Positions 17,007 to 24,557 of a stretch of DNA of 64,000 bases are shown piece after piece. This DNA is from FEN-1099 sp964511015. Its GTDB lineage: Bacteria > Lernaellota > Lernaellaia > Lernaellales > Lernaellaceae. The first letter of the stretch is position 1. Each line of letters begins with the position of its first letter. The stretch lies in contig CAZEDX010000012.1 in the NCBI GenBank assembly GCA_964511015.1, positions 1-64,000 on the forward strand, written 5' to 3'. Position numbers and translations under genes: made by a program. The notes below the pieces were generated by a model, which saw nothing but the letters and a program-made list of their open reading frames with translations, did no database searches and was not told where the DNA came from.

Positions 17007-17861
17007 TTACTCAGGAAACGTCAAAACCGTGTTGTCGATCAGCCTGGTCTTGCCGAAACGGACGGCCAAGGCCAGCAGATGCTTGCCGTGGGGGATTTCC
17101 TCCGCCGGCGCCAAGTCAGGCAGACGCCGCATTTCCACATAATCGATGTTCGCCAGCGGTTGCCGGCCGATAGTATTGCGCACCAGCGCGAGCACACCCT
17201 CGCGCCGCGTTTCACCCCGGCTCACCGCTTCCGCCGCCTGGCGTAAGGACCGCGACAGACAAACCGCCTGATCGCGTTCCGCCGGCGACAGGTACACGTT
17301 GCGGCTGCTCATGGCCAGCCCATCTGGCTCGCGGAAGGTCGGGCCCGGAACGATTTCGAGATCAAGATTGAGATCGGCCACCATCCGCGTCACCACCAGC
17401 AACTGCTGGTAGTCCTTTTCACCGAACACGGCGAAATGCGGTTTGACGATGGCAAACAGCTTGCAGCACACGGTCGCCACGCCGCCGAAATGCACCGGTC
17501 GCGACTGGCCGCACAGTGGCGCCGCCAACTCGGGCACGGCGACCTTGGTCTGGTATCCAGGCGGGTACATCTCGCTGGCATCGGGGAAGAAGATGACGTC
17601 GACGCCCACGCTCTCCGCCATGACGCGGTCGCGTTCGAAATCGCGGGGGTAGCGGGTGGGGTTTACGAACAGGCTGACCACCACCACGTCGGCCCGCTGG
17701 CGCGCCTGTTTCATCAGGGCCAGATGGCCTTCGTGGAAATAGCCCATCGTCGGCACGAAACCGATTATCAGGCCTGCACGGCGCCACGCATCGGCGGCGG
17801 ACTGCATCTCCGCCACTTTCGTGATCACCTTCAGCTCACGGCGCGCTTCACCCAAAAACAA
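17007..17861 (-). CDS. panC: Pantothenate synthetase (pantoate-beta-alanine ligase)
   Basis: 284 residues. PanC joins pantoate and beta-alanine with ATP. Motifs: FVPTMGYFHEGHLAL (HIGH-like), VSLFVNPTRYP, FGEKDYQQLLVV and the ATP loop AMSSRNVYLS (a KMSKS variant). The frame opens at TTG 17861 with AGGAGG only three bases away; a second in-frame TTG at 17855 has better spacing (nine bases), and no ATG is near. The ribosome site lies in the 3' arm of a 7-bp hairpin (17863-17894), which may dampen translation. panD follows 14 bp downstream. Confidence 0.95.
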   Translation of the reverse strand: MFLGEARRELKVITKVAEMQSAADAWRRAGLIIGFVPTMGYFHEGHLALMKQARQRADVVVVSLFVNPTRYPRDFERDRVMAESVGVDVIFFPDASEMYPPGYQTKVAVPELAAPLCGQSRPVHFGGVATVCCKLFAIVKPHFAVFGEKDYQQLLVVTRMVADLNLDLEIVPGPTFREPDGLAMSSRNVYLSPAERDQAVCLSRSLRQAAEAVSRGETRREGVLALVRNTIGRQPLANIDYVEMRRLPDLAPAEEIPHGKHLLALAVRFGKTRLIDNTVLTFPE

Positions 17862-17862
17862 A

Positions 17863-17894
17863 GCCCTCCTGATTCGGCTAGGATCCGGGAGGGC
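17863..17894 (-). promoter_or_regulatory. Hairpin that buries the panC ribosome site
   Basis: On the minus strand GCCCTCC (17894-17888) can pair with GGAGGGC (17869-17863) across an 18-base loop. The second arm is the panC Shine-Dalgarno sequence. No T run follows, so it does not look like a terminator. Confidence 0.4.
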
Positions 17895-17959
17895 ATGCCA
17901 CTCACGTATCGCGCGTCACGCGCGGCGACGAATCGCCGATGGGCCCGTCCCGGTCCGGC

Positions 17960-18601
17960 TCAGCCGGATCCAAGCGGAATAAACTGCTTCGTTCCACGCT
18001 TGTGCGTGGTCACCTGCTGCACCAGCGCTTCGAAATCGTCGAGGTTATGGACGAAATCGATATCGCTCGTGTTCACCACCAGCAGCGGACTATCGTCGTA
18101 CGCAAAAAAGAATTTGCTGTACGCGGCCGTCAGCTGCCGGAGATAGTCGCGGTCGAGGTGCTTTTCGTAGTCATGGGCGCGCTTCTTGATGCGGTCCATG
18201 AGCACCTCCGGATCGGCCACCAGGTAGATGACCAGATCCGGCTTGACCAGCTCCGCGGCCAGCAGATCGTATATCTGATCATAGAGCCTTAGCTCGTCGT
18301 CGTCCAGATTGAGGTAGGCAAAGATTTTGTCCTTGGCAAACACGTAGTCACAGACCGTGCTGCGCGAGAACAGGTCTTGCTGAATCAACTCGCGTTGCTG
18401 ACGGTAGCGCGAAACAAGAAAGAAGAGCTGAGTCTGGAAAGCGTAGCGCTTGCGATCTTTGTAGAAGCCCCCCAGAAACGGGTTTTCAGCCGCGCGCTCG
18501 AAAATGGAACGCGCATTCAACCGGTCCGCGAGCATTCGGACCAGGCTGGTTTTGCCGACCCCGATCGGGCCTTCCACGGCGATGTGACGCGGCTTGTCCA
18601 A
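17960..18601 (-). CDS. Deoxynucleoside kinase family protein
   Basis: 213 residues if started at the TTG at 18601, which follows AGGGAG by four bases and puts the P-loop at the usual distance from the N-terminus (HIAVEGPIGVGKTSL). A GTG at 18649 would add 16 unusual, Cys-rich residues. The family phosphorylates deoxyadenosine or deoxyguanosine. Also seen: ENPFLGGFYKDRKRYAFQTQ, STVCDYVFAKDKIFAYLNL (normally SDYLFDKDKIFA) and DYEKHLDRDYL with the lid arginines upstream (DRIKKRAHDYE). It lies 99 bp upstream of panC on the same strand and may lead that unit. Confidence 0.9.
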   Translation of the reverse strand: MDKPRHIAVEGPIGVGKTSLVRMLADRLNARSIFERAAENPFLGGFYKDRKRYAFQTQLFFLVSRYRQQRELIQQDLFSRSTVCDYVFAKDKIFAYLNLDDDELRLYDQIYDLLAAELVKPDLVIYLVADPEVLMDRIKKRAHDYEKHLDRDYLRQLTAAYSKFFFAYDDSPLLVVNTSDIDFVHNLDDFEALVQQVTTHKRGTKQFIPLGSG

Positions 18602-18783
18602 GGCTCTCCCTAGCTCGTTCTGGCTGCGCCGGCACGCCCGGCACGACACAAACCCCCGCCGGGACCTCCGGCGGGCCAGCTAACATAACAAAGAGGGCGG
18701 GCGGGGGCAAGGGGTAGAAACGGCATGAGTCTTGGCCATTTGTTGTCTCTACAACTACCGTTCGCCTTGAGCCTTGAGATCGA

Positions 18784-19057
18784 TGTCCAAAATAGGAATG
18801 TGTTTTGGACACCGTTTCAGCATTCGCTCCATTCACTACCGACCGAGCCAATCTCTTCATGAACGCATACCCAATTTGAGGCCTGTTTGTAGCCTATTCA
18901 ACGCGATTTTTTGAATAGCCACGGCCGTTGTCGCGGTCCGACTTGTTTTGGACAGCATTTTCGCCGTGCCGACAACCTCGTTTTTCAATCTGAAGTCAAC
19001 CCCTGTAAAATCAAACACTTAGCTTGTCTAAAAGCCGTTTTTAAATTATCTTGGACA
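18784..19057. repeat. Cluster of TTTTGGACA operator-like motifs
   Basis: TGTCCAAAA (18784-18792) and TTTTGGACA (18803-18811) form a perfect 9-bp inverted repeat with a 10-base gap. Another TTTTGGACA is at 18946-18954. Related copies are TGTCTAAAA (19025-19033, one change) and CTTGGACA (19050-19057), the last overlapping the -35 region of the promoter at 19051. Five copies in 275 bp is well above chance for 9-mers in GC-rich DNA. Confidence 0.55.
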
Positions 19058-19077
19058 GTAGTGGATCGATGTATAAT
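19051..19077 (+). promoter_or_regulatory. Promoter upstream of the duplicated gene start
   Basis: A perfect TATAAT at 19072-19077 with TTGGAC at 19051-19056 (15-bp spacing, slightly short). The transcript would begin near 19084 and carry both copies of the 36-bp start repeat. Confidence 0.55.
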
Positions 19078-19120
19078 TTACTTTATGCACTTTGCCAAAT
19101 CGCTGTCTGAGGAAGAATAC

Positions 19121-19221
19121 CATGCGAACGTCGGTCAAATGGGGATGTCTGGTGGTTGAAGGCGTGGCAAGCCGAACGGCGTCCTCATGCGAACGTCGGT
19201 CAAATGGGGATGTCTGGTGGT
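19121..19221 (+). repeat. 36-bp perfect direct repeat spanning the gene start
   Basis: Copies at 19121-19156 and 19186-19221 are identical over 36 bp and separated by 29 bp of unrelated sequence (period 65 bp). Each contains CATG followed by the first codons (MRTSVKWGCLVV) of the gene at 19187. Copy one has a GAGG ribosome site nine bases before its ATG; copy two, the real gene start, has none. Translation from copy one runs out of frame and stops at 19222-19224. Confidence 0.85.
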
Positions 19222-20434
19222 AGTCATGTTGTTTGTCGTCGCGGTGGTCGTTGCGGCGATCGCCCTGCATCCGTATTACGCCATGCCGCCGGAAAGCACG
19301 GCCGAACTCGACGCCAGGATGGCCGAGTTCCAAAAAGTGGCGGACGAAATGCAAGCCCGTCCCCCGGCGGACCGGCAATTGTTGGACGCGCTGGCAAATG
19401 ATCTTTACGACGTCGGCCGTAAGGTAAAAGAAAAGCCGACGACCGATGCCTGTCCGGCATACGATCTCAAGCGGTTGAAAGAACTGACCCCACAAATGAT
19501 GGTCTTTCTGGCATTTGACGAGCGTCTGCACGCTCTGGCGGATCACGGACCCGTCATTCAGCAGGATTTCGGGATCGAATCCGACCTTCCCAACTTCAGT
19601 GGAGTTCGCAATCTGGCCCACTGGGAACTCGCCGCGGCGGTGATAGACATTCAAGAAGACCGCCGCGAAGACGGCCTACGCCGCATCCATGCGGTGATCA
19701 ACTTGGTCGGCGGCATGATTCAAACGCCGGCCATTCTCTATGCCATGATTGGCGTGGCCCTGGAGGAATCGGTCCATCAGGCCGTGGTTTATCTGCTGCC
19801 ACAACTGACGCGGACGGAGTGCGCGCAGATCAAGGAATGGCTGGCCAGTCTGCCCGACTATCGGCCATCATACCTAGCGGCGGTCAAGTCCGAATTCGCG
19901 ATGCAGATGGCGGTGATTGAACAGTTGCGCCAGAGACCGGCCAAAAAGTCGGCCGAGTTGCTGAGCATGGCCTATGTGGTCACCAACTCGCCAAAATCGG
20001 ACCTCGTGGATTTGGTTGCCAAAAACCTCTCCTCCAACAAAACACTCGGCGGTGCATTGGTCTGGCTCGCACGGAACACGGGCTACTTCCGGCGAGAGAA
20101 ATACATGATGGCCAGCATCGGCTCCCGCGTGGTGAGCGCATCGGAAGCCTGGATGAACGGACCGTCGGGAGCGCCGTTCGACGACACAGCAATCCGGAAG
20201 GAAATCATGTGCAGCCCGACCGCAATGATCGCCGTGCCAAACTGGGGTAACCTTGCTAGAAAGTGCATGGAAGCGATGCAGCACCGGGCAGCGGTAGTCG
20301 GCGCGCTGGAAAACGTCGCGGGAGGCAAAAAGACCTTTGAGCTCTCATATGGCTCTGACGGTCGCCTCACCGTGGCACCGACCCACGGCTGCATCGTGAA
20401 GAACAAGACGCCAATGGCGGCGAGCAATAATTAG
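19187..20434 (+). CDS. Hypothetical membrane-anchored protein
   Basis: 415 residues. One N-terminal transmembrane segment (residues about 9-28: VVVMLFVVAVVVAAIAL) is followed by a mostly helical extracytoplasmic domain with no known signature. Features include a PPADRQLLDALANDLYDVGRK helix, a YLLPQLTRTECAQIKEW stretch and four to five scattered Cys in the C-terminal half. No family is recognised. The start region is duplicated upstream with a 65-bp period; the ATG used here lacks a ribosome site, whereas the upstream copy has one, so expression may depend on the state of that repeat. A possible promoter lies at 19051-19077. The next gene has its own promoter. Confidence 0.75.
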   Translation: MRTSVKWGCLVVVMLFVVAVVVAAIALHPYYAMPPESTAELDARMAEFQKVADEMQARPPADRQLLDALANDLYDVGRKVKEKPTTDACPAYDLKRLKELTPQMMVFLAFDERLHALADHGPVIQQDFGIESDLPNFSGVRNLAHWELAAAVIDIQEDRREDGLRRIHAVINLVGGMIQTPAILYAMIGVALEESVHQAVVYLLPQLTRTECAQIKEWLASLPDYRPSYLAAVKSEFAMQMAVIEQLRQRPAKKSAELLSMAYVVTNSPKSDLVDLVAKNLSSNKTLGGALVWLARNTGYFRREKYMMASIGSRVVSASEAWMNGPSGAPFDDTAIRKEIMCSPTAMIAVPNWGNLARKCMEAMQHRAAVVGALENVAGGKKTFELSYGSDGRLTVAPTHGCIVKNKTPMAASNN

Positions 20435-20458
20435 CCACTCCTCGTTTTTCGCCTCCGT

Positions 20459-20487
20459 TTGGAAGCGCCGATCCAGTCTGGTACAAT
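20459..20487 (+). promoter_or_regulatory. Promoter of the dockerin lipoprotein gene
   Basis: TTGGAA (20459-20464), a 17-bp spacer and TACAAT (20482-20487) with a TGG extension (TCTGGTACAAT). It lies 27 bp before the start codon and shares its core with the elements at 1254 and 51881. Confidence 0.65.
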
Positions 20488-20513
20488 ACCGCCGCTTTTG
20501 CAGGAGGTCCGCC

Positions 20514-22898
20514 ATGAGCCCGATTCGTGCTTTGTCGCTGCTGCTGGCTTTACTTGCGCTTCTGACCTTCGCCGCTTGTGAAAACAACGACGACAACAAT
20601 ACCACCGCGTCCGACGACGATGCGGTGTCCGACGACGACCAGATCGACGACGATGCCGATGACGACGGCGATGACGATAACGACGATGACACGGCCGATG
20701 ATGACGTTATCGACGACGACACGATCGACGATGACACCATTGACGATGACACCATCGACGACGATACCGCCGATGACGACACAACGGATGACGACACGTT
20801 GGATGACGACACATGGACGCCGCCGGAAGTCGACGACACGGCGCGCGCCAACGGCTTCAAGATGTTCTACAAAGAACGCGTCAGCCGTTTGTTGCTGTCG
20901 TGGAACCTATTCGGCCTGGCGGGCGACGCGGCCTTCGGCACGAACATCCACAAGCACTACATCGCCAAAGAAGGCAATGAGTACGAAGTGATCGCCGGCG
21001 AAACCGACAACAACACCATCGGCTTCTCGGTGTTCAGCACCTACCATGCCTGGCAGAACCTCGGCGGGCGCGATACCGAACTGTCGTTGATCCGCATGTT
21101 CGAAGGCCTGGTTTTTTACGAGGCCGTCACCGGCCATTCCGGCCTGACCTCGCGCGAGCAACTGCCCGGCTGGACCCGCGTGATGGACGGCGTGAACGGC
21201 ACCGTCACGCGCTACCGCGACAATGTTGTTTTCACCCCGCCGGTCGTCTACTCCTCCGAACTGGAAGGCGAGATTCTCGACACCTTCTATGATGGCGTAG
21301 TCGTCACCTACCGCGAGGATCCGGGCGAGTACTACTGGAACTTCAAGCCGGCCAACGAATTGACCGACTTCGCAATTACCTACGTCTTTTCCGAACCGCC
21401 TTACTTCTTCCGCAATTCCGACTGCTGCTCGTCATGGATGGTGACCAAGAAAGGCCCATGGATCGGCGCCTACTGGGGCAACCACAATAGCCGCGACAAT
21501 TTCCCCGACATGTCGATGGGCTTCCTGGCGGCAATGGATGCGGCGGACGACATGAGCCTTCCCGCTGACGTGCGCGAAGCAGCGCAACATGCGGTAGAAG
21601 CCGGCCACGCCGTCGGCGACCGCATTGTGGCGGATTCGAACGTGCAGATGACCGTGGTCGAAGGCCCCGACTACGAAAACATTATTCCGGGCGGCCAGAT
21701 CCGGCCCGACGGCACCACCGAATGGCAGGATCTGGGCAGCCTTGCCGTCTGCCTCGAATGCTATCTGGCGCAGGCACTGAGCTCCGCCGGCCTTGATCTG
21801 CCGGTCGGTGACACGCCGATGCCGGGCTCGATCGAGGAAAGCGCGATCCGTGAGCTCTTCCGGCTGATCGGCATCACCCCGCCGCCGGTGCCGGACAAGA
21901 TCTGCCATTCGATCGACGACTCTATGCTCGGCATGACCTGGACCGACTTGATGGAAGCGGAAATCTTCGGCCAGCCGTGGTACGAAGTGGCGTTCATGAT
22001 CGGCGAACTTTTTCCCGATCTGTTCCCCTCGTTGCTCGGCTCAACCGCGGACGACTTCAAAGAGATGGAAATGGGCGCCATGGCGCTGTGCTACTACGCC
22101 GAAATCACCGGCAAAGATGATTTGCTCCGCGTGTCGCGCAAGACGCTGAAAAACCTGGTCGACCTGCACCGCATTCTTGCCACGCTGGTCTATAGCGTCG
22201 CCAATAGTCCCTACCGGACTGGTGACCAGGCCATGTACGACGAATTGCTGAAGAATGCGACTGACGAGTTCTACTGGGCGGCTTTCATGGCCTCGATGTA
22301 CGACATCAAGACCGAAGTGGCTGACTTCGCCAATTTCGAGAAAGGCCTGAACCGGGCCGCCTATCAGGAATCGATTCTCGCCCTCGGCGACACGTCTCCC
22401 TGGACGTTGAAGACCGACGAGGAAATTCTGGCCGCAGTGGAAAACGCGCTGGCCAACGAAGACGAATGGCTCGTCCAGCGCTACCGCGACCGTTTCGGCA
22501 CCACACCGCCGGTGCGCCGTGCCGGCGACGCCTACGAGGCGATCGGTCCGGACGACCAGTGGCACCCGGCCGAGAATCCACATCACCAGGGTTACAGTGC
22601 CGGCGAACTGCTGTGGGAAATGGCGCTGTGCACCAACGCGCCGTGGGCGGCCTCGTGCGATTGGGCCGCGCTCGGCTGCGAGCGGCCCGACCTCAACGGC
22701 TCCGGAACGGTGGACCAGACCGACCGCGACGCCTTCGACGCGGCCTACGCCACTTACAGCGGTCAGGCCTGCAATGACGGCAACTCCTGGTGCGAAGGGG
22801 CCGACCTCGACCACAGCGGCGCGGCCGACCAGAGCGACGTCACTTTCATCGAGGCGGCGATGGGCTGCACCACCGCGGTCCAACTCGGCGCCGACTGA
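20514..22898 (+). CDS. Poly-Asp lipoprotein with C-terminal dockerin-like domain
   Basis: 794 residues; the ATG follows a perfect AGGAGG by six bases. The signal peptide ends in FAAC (Cys22). Residues about 25-105 are an extreme acidic linker with units such as DDDTIDDD and DDDTADDD. The central 600 residues are mainly helical with conserved Trp and Tyr and may form an alpha/alpha-barrel, as in glycan-active enzymes, but no catalytic signature is recognised. The last 75 residues hold two dockerin-type calcium loops, DLNGSGTVDQTDRD and DLDHSGAADQSDVT, flanked by Cys residues. Dockerins usually bind cohesins; here the tag sits on a lipoprotein, so it may tether partners at the surface. The gene seems monocistronic. 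Confidence 0.9.
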   Translation: MSPIRALSLLLALLALLTFAACENNDDNNTTASDDDAVSDDDQIDDDADDDGDDDNDDDTADDDVIDDDTIDDDTIDDDTIDDDTADDDTTDDDTLDDDTWTPPEVDDTARANGFKMFYKERVSRLLLSWNLFGLAGDAAFGTNIHKHYIAKEGNEYEVIAGETDNNTIGFSVFSTYHAWQNLGGRDTELSLIRMFEGLVFYEAVTGHSGLTSREQLPGWTRVMDGVNGTVTRYRDNVVFTPPVVYSSELEGEILDTFYDGVVVTYREDPGEYYWNFKPANELTDFAITYVFSEPPYFFRNSDCCSSWMVTKKGPWIGAYWGNHNSRDNFPDMSMGFLAAMDAADDMSLPADVREAAQHAVEAGHAVGDRIVADSNVQMTVVEGPDYENIIPGGQIRPDGTTEWQDLGSLAVCLECYLAQALSSAGLDLPVGDTPMPGSIEESAIRELFRLIGITPPPVPDKICHSIDDSMLGMTWTDLMEAEIFGQPWYEVAFMIGELFPDLFPSLLGSTADDFKEMEMGAMALCYYAEITGKDDLLRVSRKTLKNLVDLHRILATLVYSVANSPYRTGDQAMYDELLKNATDEFYWAAFMASMYDIKTEVADFANFEKGLNRAAYQESILALGDTSPWTLKTDEEILAAVENALANEDEWLVQRYRDRFGTTPPVRRAGDAYEAIGPDDQWHPAENPHHQGYSAGELLWEMALCTNAPWAASCDWAALGCERPDLNGSGTVDQTDRDAFDAAYATYSGQACNDGNSWCEGADLDHSGAADQSDVTFIEAAMGCTTAVQLGAD

Positions 22899-22916
22899 GC
22901 GATTACGGAACCAACG

Positions 22917-22948
22917 CGCGGCGCGCCGGCTTCGGCTGACGCGCCGCG
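22917..22948 (+). terminator. GC hairpin, possible terminator
   Basis: CGCGGCGCG (22917-22925) pairs perfectly with CGCGCCGCG (22940-22948), and the loop contains a smaller CCG-CGG stem. No T run follows, so termination is uncertain. Confidence 0.35.
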
Positions 22949-23023
22949 TCCCTTGCCAAAACTCCCGCCACTCGGTACAAACAGACCAACGGAATCCCTG
23001 GCAGTATCCTCCAGTCGAGGCAG

Positions 23024-24556
23024 ATGGTGGCAAATCGCCTGAATCTCGAAATCAAAGTGGGCCTCTTTTTTGTGACCTGCTTTGTGCTTATTGCCTTTAT
23101 CAGCCTGCGACTGGGCAACTACGAACTCGGCGAATCGGCGGGCTATCAGCTCAGCGCCGTATTCAAATCGGTCGCCGGCGTCAACAACGAAACCCCGGTC
23201 CTGATGGCGGGCTTGCGCATCGGCCAGGTGACCGAGATGAAGCTCGAAGGCGGCCAGGCGCGCGTGTTCTTCAAGATCCGCCAGGGTGCTAAGATCCCCG
23301 ATGACAGCTCGATCGCCATTCAGACCATGGGCTTTCTCGGCGCGAAGTATCTCGAGATATCGCCAGGCAAGAACAAGAAGTACCTGAAGGCCGGCGACCA
23401 GTTTTCCAACATCGCGCTGGCCAGCGAGTTGTCCGACCTCTCCGGCCAGGCAGGCGACATCGCCGCCGACGTGAAGGCGATTACCGCCAACTTACGTCGC
23501 GTCTTCGGCGAGGAAGAAGGCGAAGCCGGGCTGCGCCAGGTGTTCGACAACTTGCAAATCATCACCGAGCGGCTGGCCCAAGCGCTGTCGGAAAACCAGG
23601 CGCGCATGAACGCCATCGCCGCCAACATGGAGAAGATGTCCGAACAGGTGGCGGCGATGAGCGCCGAGAACCGCGACTCCATCCGTCAGTCTATTGCCGC
23701 GATGCCGGCCATCGTCGAAAACCTGCAGCGCATTACCACCAACCTAGCCAACTTCACGTCGAACAACTCCGAACAGCTCGGCCGCGCCATCGAGGGCCTG
23801 GCGCAATCGACCGAGCAGATGCGCGAGGCGATGCAGCACGTCGCCTCGATCACGCGCAAGATCGACGAGGGCCAGGGCACGGTCGGCCAGTTGGTCAACA
23901 ACCCGCAGCCGATGGAAGACCTGACCGAAACCATCTCGTCGCTCAACGACCTGGTCGGCCGTATCCGCCGCCTGCAGACACACGTGGAGTACCGCGGCGA
24001 ATACGACATTAACGCGGAAGACTTGCGCAGCTATCTGACCTTGCGCCTGCAACCGCGCGAAGACGTGTGGTACGCCCTGACCGTCATCGACGACCCGATC
24101 GGTCGTCTGACCACGACCACCAAACACACCTGGACCACCTACGACGTCGGCACCGACAACGAACACACCGAAGAGGTGATCGAACGCGAGCAGGTGCGCA
24201 ACGACTCGCTCAAGCTTTCGCTGCAAGTGGCCAAACGCTGGCACTGGATGGTGTTCCGCGGCGGCATCATCGAATCGACCGGCGGCGCGGGTCTCGACGC
24301 TATGTTTTTTGACGATCACATGCGGCTATCGGTCGAGGCGTTCGATTTCGGCGATGCAAACAACCCGCGGTTGAAGGCAAACATGGATTTCCTTTTCCTC
24401 GACCACTTCTTCGTCACCTTCGGCGCGGATGACATCATTCATCAGGACGTGCTCCATGGAGACATGGATGTGCCGCTCTTCGTCGGCGCCGGCCTCTACT
24501 TCCGCGACGACGACCTGACCGCCCTCTTCTCCCGCATCCCGTCGTCTGCGTTTTAG
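23024..24556 (+). CDS. MlaD/MCE-domain protein
   Basis: 510 residues. A single N-terminal membrane anchor (residues about 11-29) is followed by an MCE domain (about 39-120: YQLSAVFKSVAGVNNETPVLMAGLRIGQV, then IQTMGFLGAKYLEI), the lipid-binding module of Mla-type phospholipid transport systems. Residues 140-310 form long amphipathic helices or coiled coil, as in many MCE proteins. The C-terminal 190 residues are beta-rich with alternating polar and aromatic residues (EYDINAEDLRSYLTLRLQP, then HMRLSVEAFDF), which looks like an outer-membrane barrel-like domain. MlaE and MlaF partners are absent here. It may act alone as a bridge between membranes. Confidence 0.9.
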   Translation: MVANRLNLEIKVGLFFVTCFVLIAFISLRLGNYELGESAGYQLSAVFKSVAGVNNETPVLMAGLRIGQVTEMKLEGGQARVFFKIRQGAKIPDDSSIAIQTMGFLGAKYLEISPGKNKKYLKAGDQFSNIALASELSDLSGQAGDIAADVKAITANLRRVFGEEEGEAGLRQVFDNLQIITERLAQALSENQARMNAIAANMEKMSEQVAAMSAENRDSIRQSIAAMPAIVENLQRITTNLANFTSNNSEQLGRAIEGLAQSTEQMREAMQHVASITRKIDEGQGTVGQLVNNPQPMEDLTETISSLNDLVGRIRRLQTHVEYRGEYDINAEDLRSYLTLRLQPREDVWYALTVIDDPIGRLTTTTKHTWTTYDVGTDNEHTEEVIEREQVRNDSLKLSLQVAKRWHWMVFRGGIIESTGGAGLDAMFFDDHMRLSVEAFDFGDANNPRLKANMDFLFLDHFFVTFGADDIIHQDVLHGDMDVPLFVGAGLYFRDDDLTALFSRIPSSAF

Positions 24557-24557
24557 C

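Larger units (their letters stand above)
18650..19121. other. Long AT-richer intergenic region
   Basis: About 470 bp without a credible gene and visibly richer in A and T than its neighbours. It holds a hairpin next to the kinase gene (CCCGCCG/CGGCGGG near 18660-18682), a cluster of TGTCCAAAA/TTTTGGACA motifs, a perfect 8-bp inverted repeat CTATTCAA...TTGAATAG (18894-18918), an AAAATCAAACACTT string at 19007-19020 and a promoter for the gene at 19187. The density of short repeats suggests a regulatory region for the rightward gene. Confidence 0.6.

Noticed and set aside
19121..19221. CRISPR-like geometry (36-bp repeat, 29-30-bp spacer)
   Set aside because: Only two copies exist at each site, the repeats encode gene starts and differ between sites, and no cas genes are present.
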